From: Verrucomicrobiota bacterium
GTDB taxonomy: Bacteria > Verrucomicrobiota > Lentisphaeria > JABSQK01 > JAJFLO01
NCBI GenBank assembly: GCA_021772635.1
Contig: JAJFLP010000059.1
Coordinates: 1 to 64,000, forward strand
Direction of reading: 5' to 3'
DNA: 64,000 bases
In this document: in pieces, positions 45,939 to 54,063 of the stretch
Position numbering within the stretch: position 1 is the first letter of the stretch
Layout: each line of letters starts with the position of its first letter
The notes under the pieces: model-generated
What the model was told of the DNA's origin: nothing
The model's database searches: none
What the model saw: only the letters and a program-made list of their open reading frames with translations
Translations under genes and position numbers: made by a program

Positions 45939-48900
45939 ATGTCCTCATGTCCCTCGTGTGATTGTGACTTAACTCAGAGAGAATTGCCAGATAGTTTGTG
46001 CCCCGAGTGCGGCAATTCGTTAGCTGCGTTGCATGATACCGTTACGATGCCAGCGGACGCCAGTAACCTCTGGGATAAGCTTCTAACGACCTGGGCAATG
46101 CCCGAGGGTGATGCCGCTGCCATCGAGAGCCACACAGATTTGGGCTCTCGAATCGCTGTGAAGTCACGGGCTTTATCCGATATAGATGAGACAGGTTCTG
46201 ACGACACCGACTTTGAATTGATCCGGGTGTTGGGAAAAGGCGGTATGGGAACGGTATACGAGGCCCGTCAGACCTCTGTCGATCGAATAATTGCGCTGAA
46301 GATGATGAAGCCTGATCTGGCGAGGAGTGCGAAGGTTCGCGCGAAGTTTCTGTCAGAGGCGGTCGTAACAGGCGATCTGGATCATCCTAATATTGTTCCG
46401 ATATACGACGTCGGCGTGAATGATGACGGCCGACTTTTCTACGCGATGAAATACGTCAAGGGCGTTCCTTGGAAAGACGTTATGCAGAAAAGGTCGGTCG
46501 TCGAGAATATCGAGATCCTGCTTCGTGTAGCCGACGCGGTCGCGTTTGCCCACTCCCGGACAATTATCCACCGGGACCTCAAGCCAGAAAACGTTATGCT
46601 TGGAGACTATGGCGAGGTCCTTGTTATGGACTGGGGAATGGCGGTATCGACTGTTGGCCGCGGCAAAGCAGAAAGTCTCGGAAATATAGAGAGCATAGGC
46701 GGAACCCCCGCCTATATGCCGCCGGAAATGGCCAAAGGAGATGTCTCGAAAATAGGGCCGGGGAGTGACATTTATTTACTTGGCGCGATTCTTTATGAGA
46801 TTCTTACCGGCAGACCTCCGCACGACGGTACTACCGTGTCAGAGTATCTCCAGTCTGCAGTAGACAACGAAGTTCAATCGGTCGACACCGACTTGGAAGG
46901 CGTTGGCGAACTCGTCAACGTTGCATTGACATCACTAAAAACAAACGTCGACGAGCGCTTTGAGAACGTGCAGGCATTTCAAACTGCCGTCCGCCGCTAC
47001 CTTTCTCATGCGGAGAGTATAATCCGGACTAATCGTGCAACGAAAGATTTGGCGCGTGCAAAGGCAAGTCGCGAGTATGATGATTTCGTACTTACGCTTT
47101 TCGGGTTTCGCGAGGCGTTGTCGCTTTGGACTGGGAATCGGGAAGCTGAGACCGGGGAACTGGAAGCGAGATACGCCTACGCCGAGTGTGCTTATCGAAA
47201 GGGAGACTATGATTTAGCGAGCACATTGTTGTCGGCCGACGATGGGCAGCACGCTAAGCTACTGAAGAAAATCACCAAAGCCCGCGACGTTCAGCGGGCA
47301 CGAAAAAATCGGCTTAGTTTAATTTTGCGGCTCGTACGTGGCCTTGTATTCCTGATTCTACTTACTCTCACGATCGCGATTTTCTGGATAAAACAGGAAA
47401 AGAACAAAGCGGATGCTGCGCGAATCGTCTCTGAAAACGCTAGAAACGCCGAGGTTATCCACCGACGCAATGCAGAGCATGAAAAGGAAAAGGCGATTGC
47501 AGCGCGGATCGCTGAAGAAGAGCAACGCAAGCGAGCAGAAGAACAACGACGACTGGCGGAAGCGCAGCGCGTACGTGCCGAGCAAGAAACCGAGAAAGCG
47601 CTGGCGGCACAGTTATCCGAAATTCGACAACGCGAAAAGACGAAGATCGCCGAGCACGCGATCGAGGAAGCTCGGGATACCCTTACCAGGCAGAGTTTGA
47701 AAACGCTGTCCGCGGAGGCACGCGCGGCTGAAGCTCAACGCCAGAACCTCGATGCTATCTATATAGCGACCCTCGCGCTTATCAATAATAAGATTAAGGA
47801 GTCGGCGTTCTACGAGGCAGAGAAGCTCTTATCGGAGTGTCCAAAGGAAGTAAGAAATTGGGAGTGGGGCCGTTTTCGATATTTGTGTCGACCGCGCGCG
47901 GTTGAGTTGTCCGGGCATATAGACAAAATAACGGCGGTGAATTTTAGTGAAAACGACAGCAAAATCATCACCGCAAGTTTAGATAATACGGTTAAGCTGT
48001 GGGATGCGACTACCGGCGATATGTTGGGATCCGTGCGAGTGGAAAGCGAGGGAGTTAGGTCCGCAGTGTTTGTGCGCGACGGGAACCAACTCGTTGTTGC
48101 GGGGGGTGACGGGAGCGTAAATATTTGGGATGCGAAGTCGGGGGATCAGCTCTCTGAAATAACCGGTCCTAATCCCAGAATCTCTGCTATGTCGATTTCG
48201 CCAGACGGAGAGTTCTGTATAGCCGGATACGGGAGTGGGGATAGTGAAATTTGGAGGATTCATTCCCGCACACGTCCTATAAGACTACCCGGCCACCGCG
48301 GAGCCGTCACATCAGTCAGTTGTTCGGCGGATAAGAGGACTATTGTCACAGGAAGCAGGGATCGCCGGGTGAGAGTCTGGGAGACCCCAATCGTGATGAG
48401 GACCGCTGAAATCTATCTTGAGACTAACGGTATTAATGCAGCGGTTGAAGCTAACGTAGACAATATTTCCCCGATTCAAGAGCGGCGTGAACTCGCAAAC
48501 CCGCGGGTGCCCGGGGTCGTTGGAATGGGGAATATTGAAATTACTTACCGTGAAAACACACAACGAGCTGCGACCAAAAACATATTCGATTACACCGCAG
48601 TGGTTACAGCTGTAACTTTGTCGCCACGCGGCGATCGTATTTTTGCGGCCGGCGAGGATAACATGGGCCGCATGTGGGACACGGCAACGGGCGAATTACT
48701 GCTATCACTTACCGGACACACTGGTGGAATTCGGGCCGCTGTGATTTCGCCCAATGGACGGCGGATATTAACGGGGAGCGATGACGGTACTGCTCGAGTT
48801 TGGGAAACGACATATGGTAAAACAATCATGGTGCTGCCTGTTACAGGGGAAAACGTTACGGCAGTCGGATTCTCCGCGACCGGCAATTCGTTCCTGACGG

Positions 48901-49700
48901 GTGATCGGGTTGGTCGCGCAATTTTATGGTCAATGCCAATAAACGAAGTTGAGAAATTACTTGGAGGACACACGTCGCGAGTCACGGCTACCGCATTTTT
49001 CCGGGATGGGCGCAGGGTCATAACGGGATGCAATGATGGTACTCTGCGAATATGGGATTATCAAACAGGTCGAAAATCGAGAACCATTCGAGGCGTGGAG
49101 GAGTCGGTTGTTGCCGTATTCGTCGCCACGAACTCCAGTTTGATATGCAGTGTGAATTCAGATCGATCTGTAAACTTTTGGGATAGTGGATCGGGGGCCT
49201 TTTTATACAGATTAAACGGGCTTGGCGATATAAGCAGTGTCGACAGGATTCCCGAAAAAGTTCGGGAGGTCGCCGTAAGCAGGAACAATGAGATATTGCA
49301 AGCGTTAGCGTTGATAGACAGTATTCCTGAGTCCGGCAAAGATGGCCGAAAACTAAAACCAACTTACTCGCCCGATGGAAGCCAAGTGCTGATCAATACA
49401 TCAGATCGGCAGATACAATTATGGGATGCCCTGAATGGGAACGAACTATTCTCTCTGGAAGGCCACACTGACGAGGTTGTCCATGCAACATTTTCCCCGG
49501 ATGGGAGAAGGATTTTGACTGCTGGAAAGGACAAGACCGCGAAACTATGGAGTACACAAACTGGGTTAGAGCTCGTGACACTCAACCACGGAGACGCGGT
49601 TCACTATGCTGAGTTTTCATCGAATGGACGGTATATTATAAGTAGTAGCGATGACGGGAATTGCATGGTATGGCAAGCGGACAACTGGGATTCGCAGTGA
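45939..49700 (+). CDS. Zinc-ribbon Ser/Thr kinase with WD40 propeller
   Basis: 1253 residues. N-terminal zinc ribbon (CPSC at 4-7, CPEC at 21-24), Hanks kinase (about 92-355: GKGGMGTVYEA, Lys121, HRDLKPENVM with Asp213, DWG at 231-233 in place of DFG, PPEMAKG), one membrane helix (about 458-484), a long basic and Glu-rich coiled coil (490-600), and from about 653 around 12 WD40 repeats in the periplasm or cytosol depending on topology. One blade is interrupted by an insert of about 70 residues near 820-890. Planctomycete-style kinases share this build. It precedes the ECF-like sigma and FHA genes, a likely phospho-signalling set. Confidence 0.9.
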   Translation: MSSCPSCDCDLTQRELPDSLCPECGNSLAALHDTVTMPADASNLWDKLLTTWAMPEGDAAAIESHTDLGSRIAVKSRALSDIDETGSDDTDFELIRVLGKGGMGTVYEARQTSVDRIIALKMMKPDLARSAKVRAKFLSEAVVTGDLDHPNIVPIYDVGVNDDGRLFYAMKYVKGVPWKDVMQKRSVVENIEILLRVADAVAFAHSRTIIHRDLKPENVMLGDYGEVLVMDWGMAVSTVGRGKAESLGNIESIGGTPAYMPPEMAKGDVSKIGPGSDIYLLGAILYEILTGRPPHDGTTVSEYLQSAVDNEVQSVDTDLEGVGELVNVALTSLKTNVDERFENVQAFQTAVRRYLSHAESIIRTNRATKDLARAKASREYDDFVLTLFGFREALSLWTGNREAETGELEARYAYAECAYRKGDYDLASTLLSADDGQHAKLLKKITKARDVQRARKNRLSLILRLVRGLVFLILLTLTIAIFWIKQEKNKADAARIVSENARNAEVIHRRNAEHEKEKAIAARIAEEEQRKRAEEQRRLAEAQRVRAEQETEKALAAQLSEIRQREKTKIAEHAIEEARDTLTRQSLKTLSAEARAAEAQRQNLDAIYIATLALINNKIKESAFYEAEKLLSECPKEVRNWEWGRFRYLCRPRAVELSGHIDKITAVNFSENDSKIITASLDNTVKLWDATTGDMLGSVRVESEGVRSAVFVRDGNQLVVAGGDGSVNIWDAKSGDQLSEITGPNPRISAMSISPDGEFCIAGYGSGDSEIWRIHSRTRPIRLPGHRGAVTSVSCSADKRTIVTGSRDRRVRVWETPIVMRTAEIYLETNGINAAVEANVDNISPIQERRELANPRVPGVVGMGNIEITYRENTQRAATKNIFDYTAVVTAVTLSPRGDRIFAAGEDNMGRMWDTATGELLLSLTGHTGGIRAAVISPNGRRILTGSDDGTARVWETTYGKTIMVLPVTGENVTAVGFSATGNSFLTGDRVGRAILWSMPINEVEKLLGGHTSRVTATAFFRDGRRVITGCNDGTLRIWDYQTGRKSRTIRGVEESVVAVFVATNSSLICSVNSDRSVNFWDSGSGAFLYRLNGLGDISSVDRIPEKVREVAVSRNNEILQALALIDSIPESGKDGRKLKPTYSPDGSQVLINTSDRQIQLWDALNGNELFSLEGHTDEVVHATFSPDGRRILTAGKDKTAKLWSTQTGLELVTLNHGDAVHYAEFSSNGRYIISSSDDGNCMVWQADNWDSQ

Positions 49701-49784
49701 CGATATTTTTCCGATATTCAGGTCGTAACAAAGCCCTCATAGGGAGCGTATCCGAGACTATGCTTTTCGCGACTCATTCGCGAT

Positions 49785-49811
49785 CCCCAAAATTGTACTG
49801 CTTGCAGTATG
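49785..49811 (-). repeat. Palindrome-headed repeat, head (copy L)
   Basis: Reverse head TACTGCTTGCAGTA at 49796-49809, preceded by CCCCAAAATTG. It ends 12 nt before the GTG start of the sigma gene, the same distance seen between the head and phoB. Confidence 0.8.
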
Positions 49812-49821
49812 AAATATTGGA

Positions 49822-50541
49822 GTGAGCCATTCCGAAAACGGCAGCAATGCCAATATAAGCGCTGTCCGCAGTAGAGAGGATGGACTGTCTACTCAGGCAC
49901 GGCGCGAAGTAATGAAGACTATGACAACAGTACATCATCAGGTTACACACGAAAGTCTCCTCTTACGGCTGAAAGATGTCCACGACGGACGTGCATGGGA
50001 CAGGTTTTATAACACGTACAAAGGCTTAATCCTTAGCTATGCGAGGCGCAAGGGATGTACGGAGCAGATGGCACAGGACGTTCTTCAGGAAACATTCATT
50101 ACTCTTACAAAGAAAATGCCATCGTTTGAATACGACAGACTAAAAGGAAAGTTTCGCGGATTTCTGCTCGTAATCGTAAAAAGCCGGATCGTGGATGCCT
50201 ATAGACGCGAGAATAAACATACGAAACTTGGCCGAATTATACCAGACGGGTTGCCTGGCATGGATTTATCAGAATGTGCCACCTCGACAAATGACTGGGA
50301 GGCGGAATGGGATAGGGAATGGGAGAATAACCTCCTTTTGGAGGCACTCAAGAAGGTTAAGGAGCGTGTAAAGCCCCATATCTACAATTCGTTTCGAATG
50401 TACGTCTTGGAGAAGCGTTCAGCAGATGAAGTCTCCAGGTCTCTGAATATCCCCAAGGACAATATATATGAACATCGACGTCGACTCACTGAATTATTGC
50501 AGAAAGAAGTGGCGCTATTACGTAACGAGTGGGGAGAATAA
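49822..50541 (+). CDS. ECF-like RNA polymerase sigma factor
   Basis: 239 residues from GTG 49822; ATG 49912 is an alternative start that would drop 30 residues. Region 2 includes WDRFYNTYKGLILSYARRKG, DVLQETFITLTKKM and GKFRGFLLVIVKSRIVDAYRR; region 4 includes EVSRSLNIPKDNIYEHRRRL. This fits the sigma families encoded next to Ser/Thr kinases in planctomycetes. Its neighbours are the WD40 kinase (121 nt upstream) and the FHA protein (2-nt gap), so phosphorylation probably controls its activity. Confidence 0.85.
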   Translation: MSHSENGSNANISAVRSREDGLSTQARREVMKTMTTVHHQVTHESLLLRLKDVHDGRAWDRFYNTYKGLILSYARRKGCTEQMAQDVLQETFITLTKKMPSFEYDRLKGKFRGFLLVIVKSRIVDAYRRENKHTKLGRIIPDGLPGMDLSECATSTNDWEAEWDREWENNLLLEALKKVKERVKPHIYNSFRMYVLEKRSADEVSRSLNIPKDNIYEHRRRLTELLQKEVALLRNEWGE

Positions 50542-50543
50542 GC

Positions 50544-50981
50544 GTGAAACGTAAACTTGAAAGCGATCTGGTTGATGCCTATAGCGCCCGTGAAACCATT
50601 GCTCCTATTACCTTCAACAAAACTCGCCTTGACAAAACACGAAAGCTGCTAATCGCAAATGCGCCGCCGCAACAGGCCGGAGGATTTCTTTTGGTCGTCA
50701 GTATGAGCGAGCAACCTTACTGGTATCATCTTAGTGATAAGACAATCATTGGTCGTACAGAAGAGGCTGATCTCGTACTTGGCCACCCCTGGGTATCAAA
50801 GAAACATTGTATTATTGAGTTTGACGGTACCGATTGGGAAGTTCGAGACACTGGGTCGCGAAATGGGGTGTTCATTAACAGCGAGAGGAAAGAATATCAC
50901 TATTTAAAGGAAGGTGACGCAGTTCAAATCGGGAGTTTTCTTGTAATTTTCGTACAGGGCTCTGCCGCGGTGACCACTTGA
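50544..50981 (+). CDS. FHA-domain protein
   Basis: A 145-residue protein from GTG 50544 (GGGGAG upstream; the frame also opens at GTG 50529, inside the sigma gene). The FHA domain covers the second half: IIGRTEEADLVLGHP, SKKHC and GSRNGVFIN carry the Arg, Ser-His and Asn used for phosphothreonine binding. The N-terminal half is basic and unassigned. It should read Thr phosphorylation by the neighbouring kinase. It lies 2 nt after the sigma gene. Confidence 0.9.
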   Translation: MKRKLESDLVDAYSARETIAPITFNKTRLDKTRKLLIANAPPQQAGGFLLVVSMSEQPYWYHLSDKTIIGRTEEADLVLGHPWVSKKHCIIEFDGTDWEVRDTGSRNGVFINSERKEYHYLKEGDAVQIGSFLVIFVQGSAAVTT

Positions 50982-51289
50982 ACAGTAAAGCGAAACGGAC
51001 TTAAGGCCGACGTAGTGAGTTGAATTTCGGGGGGAGGGGGTTTAGTCCTGTTAACTTGGGATTAGTACCTGTACTCTTAACTTGCGTGCGTTAAGAATTT
51101 GCAGGGTAGCCTACATTATGCATAAAATTTCTATTGCGAATACGTATCTTATTTCATCTAAAAGAGTTATGAAGAACGTCGGATCTCGAAATATTTCAAT
51201 ATTTTTTCACCCCGACAACCTCCATGACTCATTAACCTAAAACAAGCTATGTATTCTCATGACGAAATTTGTGCATAATATAGGCTAGC
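50982..51289. repeat. Intergenic region with imperfect inverted repeat
   Basis: Arms 51107-51130 (TAGCCTACATTATGCATAAA and on) and 51265-51287 are inverted with about three differences, spaced by 134 bp. The right arm stops 2 nt from the stop codon of the leftward gene. Runs of G near 51030-51040 are also seen. No gene is recognised. A small non-autonomous element is possible. Confidence 0.5.
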
Positions 51290-51892
51290 CTACTTCCAGT
51301 ATTTCGAATGAATTTGATCCTGGGGTACTGTTGAAATATGCTCGTTTATATTAAACGGCTTCAGTAGTAAGAGCCGGGCAAAATCGCGTACAACGATTCC
51401 TGTCCACTCCACGGGCACCTGTGCTGCGTCGAAAACCAATAGTACTTCAGCTAGCATTGAAGCTGCTCCGGTAAAAAGGTTGCGATCGCGAACCACATTG
51501 TGCGCGGATAATTTTCGCCCGACTTCACTTATACCGTGTCCGATCCAATATGGACTCGTAATCACAACGTCTACGGGATAGTGCCAGACTCGCCACGGAT
51601 ATTTCAACTTCGGCTTAAGGAAGTTCCACCAATGAACGGTTGGGTGTCTACTGAAGTACACGACTTCTTCGCCAACGGTTTCAACGTCGACCAAGACCGC
51701 TGTCACGGGGAAGAAAACGACTTTCATCGTCTTAACACCCAAGCTTTCTGTGTCTTCCAGATAGTGTTCACCGTCGATGACCACGTATTGAGCATCTGCA
51801 ACGTCAATAGCAGACGTCGTGTCAGAATAGCTGAATACCAGCAACGCGGCGGTAAAAAAACAAGCGGTACCCCTTCTACTTAAACTACCCAT
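51290..51892 (-). CDS. Exported protein of unknown function
   Basis: A 200-residue protein with a signal peptide (1-28, ending TTSA). It has hydrophobic patches and the motifs KVVFFPVTAVLVDVE, HWWNFLKPKLKYPWRVWHYPVD and SPYWIGHGISEVGRKL. I do not recognise a family; the aromatic-rich middle suggests an envelope-associated protein. It is convergent with the FHA gene. The ATG is preceded by GAGGAGACG, a fair ribosome site. Confidence 0.7.
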   Translation of the reverse strand: MGSLSRRGTACFFTAALLVFSYSDTTSAIDVADAQYVVIDGEHYLEDTESLGVKTMKVVFFPVTAVLVDVETVGEEVVYFSRHPTVHWWNFLKPKLKYPWRVWHYPVDVVITSPYWIGHGISEVGRKLSAHNVVRDRNLFTGAASMLAEVLLVFDAAQVPVEWTGIVVRDFARLLLLKPFNINEHISTVPQDQIHSKYWK

Positions 51893-52246
51893 CGTCTCCT
51901 CGTAAATTTCAGTTCCAGCTGGTACAAATTTCAGAGTTGATTAAAATACAGCGATCCGGCGATTAATCAACAGAGTCTGCCGAAGACATGATTGACCGAA
52001 CGTTTTATAATTCGACTGTTGAGTTCCGTTTCTCACGAACCGTCGTAGCCGGACGGTATTCCTATCGCTGACGAGTTGTACTATCCTGAACGTCGTGAAA
52101 TTCGGACTGCTGAGGGGGGGACTGATATTTACTCCAAGAGTTACTATCGGCAACAATCAGTTTGCCTTTCTTGACTGTCCCCAGGCGAGTTACTACCGTA
52201 TGGCCGTTGTCGTCTATGATTTTAACACTAGAACCCGAGGAAGCAA
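51893..52246. other. Intergenic region between divergent genes
   Basis: 354 nt with no gene and no clear promoter. It separates the exported unknown (leftward) from the MscS gene (rightward). Confidence 0.4.
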
Positions 52247-53092
52247 ATGAATGATTTTGGTTTGGGAGATGTTATAAAGCTCCAAAAGTTGGCGGATATT
52301 TTGATCGAGTTCGGCGTGAACTACAGTTTTCAGCTCTTCGGGGCCCTGATTGTACTGATTGTTGGGATATTTATCGCAGTGTTCGTATCGAAGTTCGCGC
52401 TGAAGCTATGTGAGAAGCACAATGTCGACGTGACGCTCCGGAATTTTATAGCTGGCATCGTGAGGTTAATTATCCTTGGTTTTGTTATTATTATCAGCCT
52501 GGGAAAAATCGGCATAACGGTGACCCCGTTCATTGCCGCGATCGGCGCTTTAACGTTTGGTGCGGGCCTGGCAATTCAGGGGCTGTTGTCCAATTATGGT
52601 GCCGGTATAACCATTATTATCACCCGCCCATTTATCGTAGGTAATACGATCCGTGTCCTGGGCGTGTCCGGCGTCGTGACTGAGATCAAGTTGAGTTGGA
52701 CGATATTAACAAACGAAGATGACGAAGTAATAACAATACCAAACAAACATATCATCGGCGAAATTTTGCATAATTCATTCGAGAACCGCATAGCTGAAGC
52801 TACGATCGGGATTGACTATTCGAGCAGCCCGGAAAAGGCGATAGAAGTGATAAAAGCGGTGCTCGCGGAATTCTCCGAGATTGGGGGCTCTCCAGGTGCA
52901 CAGGTTGGAATAGAGGAATTCGGCGACTCATCTATAAATATTGGTGTGCGCTATTGGGTTCCGACTCAGAAATTTCACCAAACACAATACAAAGTAAATC
53001 TAGCTGTGTTTAACGCACTTCTTGAAGCGGGAATATCGATACCATATCCGCGACGGGATATAACGATATTGAAGGGGGAGTCTGTAGTTTAG
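52247..53092 (+). CDS. mscS: MscS-family mechanosensitive channel
   Basis: A 281-residue small-conductance channel. Three membrane helices: about 22-50, 62-85 and the pore-lining helix 95-125 (GALTFGAGLAIQGLLSNYGA), whose small residues match TM3. The cytoplasmic beta domain has FIVGNTIRV and VITIPNKHIIGEILHN. It opens on osmotic downshock and releases solutes. Length and layout match E. coli MscS. It is monocistronic, convergent with purQ. Confidence 0.92.
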   Translation: MNDFGLGDVIKLQKLADILIEFGVNYSFQLFGALIVLIVGIFIAVFVSKFALKLCEKHNVDVTLRNFIAGIVRLIILGFVIIISLGKIGITVTPFIAAIGALTFGAGLAIQGLLSNYGAGITIIITRPFIVGNTIRVLGVSGVVTEIKLSWTILTNEDDEVITIPNKHIIGEILHNSFENRIAEATIGIDYSSSPEKAIEVIKAVLAEFSEIGGSPGAQVGIEEFGDSSINIGVRYWVPTQKFHQTQYKVNLAVFNALLEAGISIPYPRRDITILKGESVV

Positions 53093-53227
53093 ACCTAAAA
53101 TAAGCGGACATTCCGATTCGTAATCTTACTCGTGATTTTTCTGATTTTTGAGGAGAGATTTGAAAGGGTTTACGATTATGATTACGAGTACGAAGAAAAT
53201 CCAACGAAAAGTTCGCTGGGCTTGGGC
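53093..53227. other. Spacer with TACTCG-type repeat
   Basis: Words TTCGTAATCTTACTCG and GATTATGATTACGAGTACG are partly inverted and resemble a sequence at about 28880-28910. They belong to a low-complexity intergenic repeat class. No gene is seen. Confidence 0.4.
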
Positions 53228-54040
53228 CTAGACTAAGTTGTCCTTTGCGAAATTTACGGCGTTATCGAATATCTGCTTTCCCGAACCGTCGGGCGGCAGT
53301 GTCCCATCTATCTTCTGACGGCCCCAATGGGGGTGATTGTATGGAGATAAATACGCCTCTGGATGTGGCATTAAGCCGAATATACGACCGGAGGAATTGC
53401 AAATACCGGCGATCGCATTTTCAGACCCATTCGGGTTATCCGGAAACTCAGTTGCGATTTTTGTAGTGTCAGCTGAGGCATAACGCAGAGCAACCAGTTT
53501 TTTTTCTTCCAGTTTTTCGATCGTAGCCGTATTCTTTGCTACGAACTTACCTTCACCATGTCGAATCGGTAAAGAAATTTTATCGATGCCTTTCGTGAAT
53601 ACGCAAGGCGAGGCCGGATCGCACTTAAGATTTACCCACGCGTCGCGAAAAGTCCCTTGACTATTCGTCGTTAAAGCTACCTCTGACTCGAAATCCCCGG
53701 CTCCCAGAGCCGGGACGAGCCCCATTCGTGTTATCGTTTGGAATCCATTGCAAATTCCAATAATCAGTTTTCCATCATTTATGAATTCCGTCAGAGGCGC
53801 TCCCAGGCGGTACTTCGTCCGATTGGCGAGAACTGTACCTGCGCCCAAGTGGTCGCCAAAAGAAAATCCCCCCACGAATGCGAGGATGTGATGCTCGCGT
53901 AGCTTCCCGGAGTCCGCGACAAGATCTTTAAAATGGATCTTTGTCGTTGTGGCACCGCAAATTTCAAATCCTATTGAGGTTTCGTTCTCGCAGTTAAGCC
54001 CGTACCCCGTAATGATGATGACTTTTACTTTGCTACTCAT
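53228..54040 (-). CDS. purQ: Phosphoribosylformylglycinamidine synthase, glutaminase subunit
   Basis: A class I glutamine amidotransferase supplying ammonia to the FGAM synthetase in purine synthesis. 270 residues: nucleophile Cys97 in GICNGFQ, and His226 and Glu228 in GLMPHPEA complete the triad. It is somewhat longer than B. subtilis PurQ (about 227). It lies 23 nt after the PurS-PurL gene and is co-transcribed with it. Confidence 0.95.
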   Translation of the reverse strand: MSSKVKVIIITGYGLNCENETSIGFEICGATTTKIHFKDLVADSGKLREHHILAFVGGFSFGDHLGAGTVLANRTKYRLGAPLTEFINDGKLIIGICNGFQTITRMGLVPALGAGDFESEVALTTNSQGTFRDAWVNLKCDPASPCVFTKGIDKISLPIRHGEGKFVAKNTATIEKLEEKKLVALRYASADTTKIATEFPDNPNGSENAIAGICNSSGRIFGLMPHPEAYLSPYNHPHWGRQKIDGTLPPDGSGKQIFDNAVNFAKDNLV

Positions 54041-54063
54041 ACATTAATATCCATTTTCCACGG

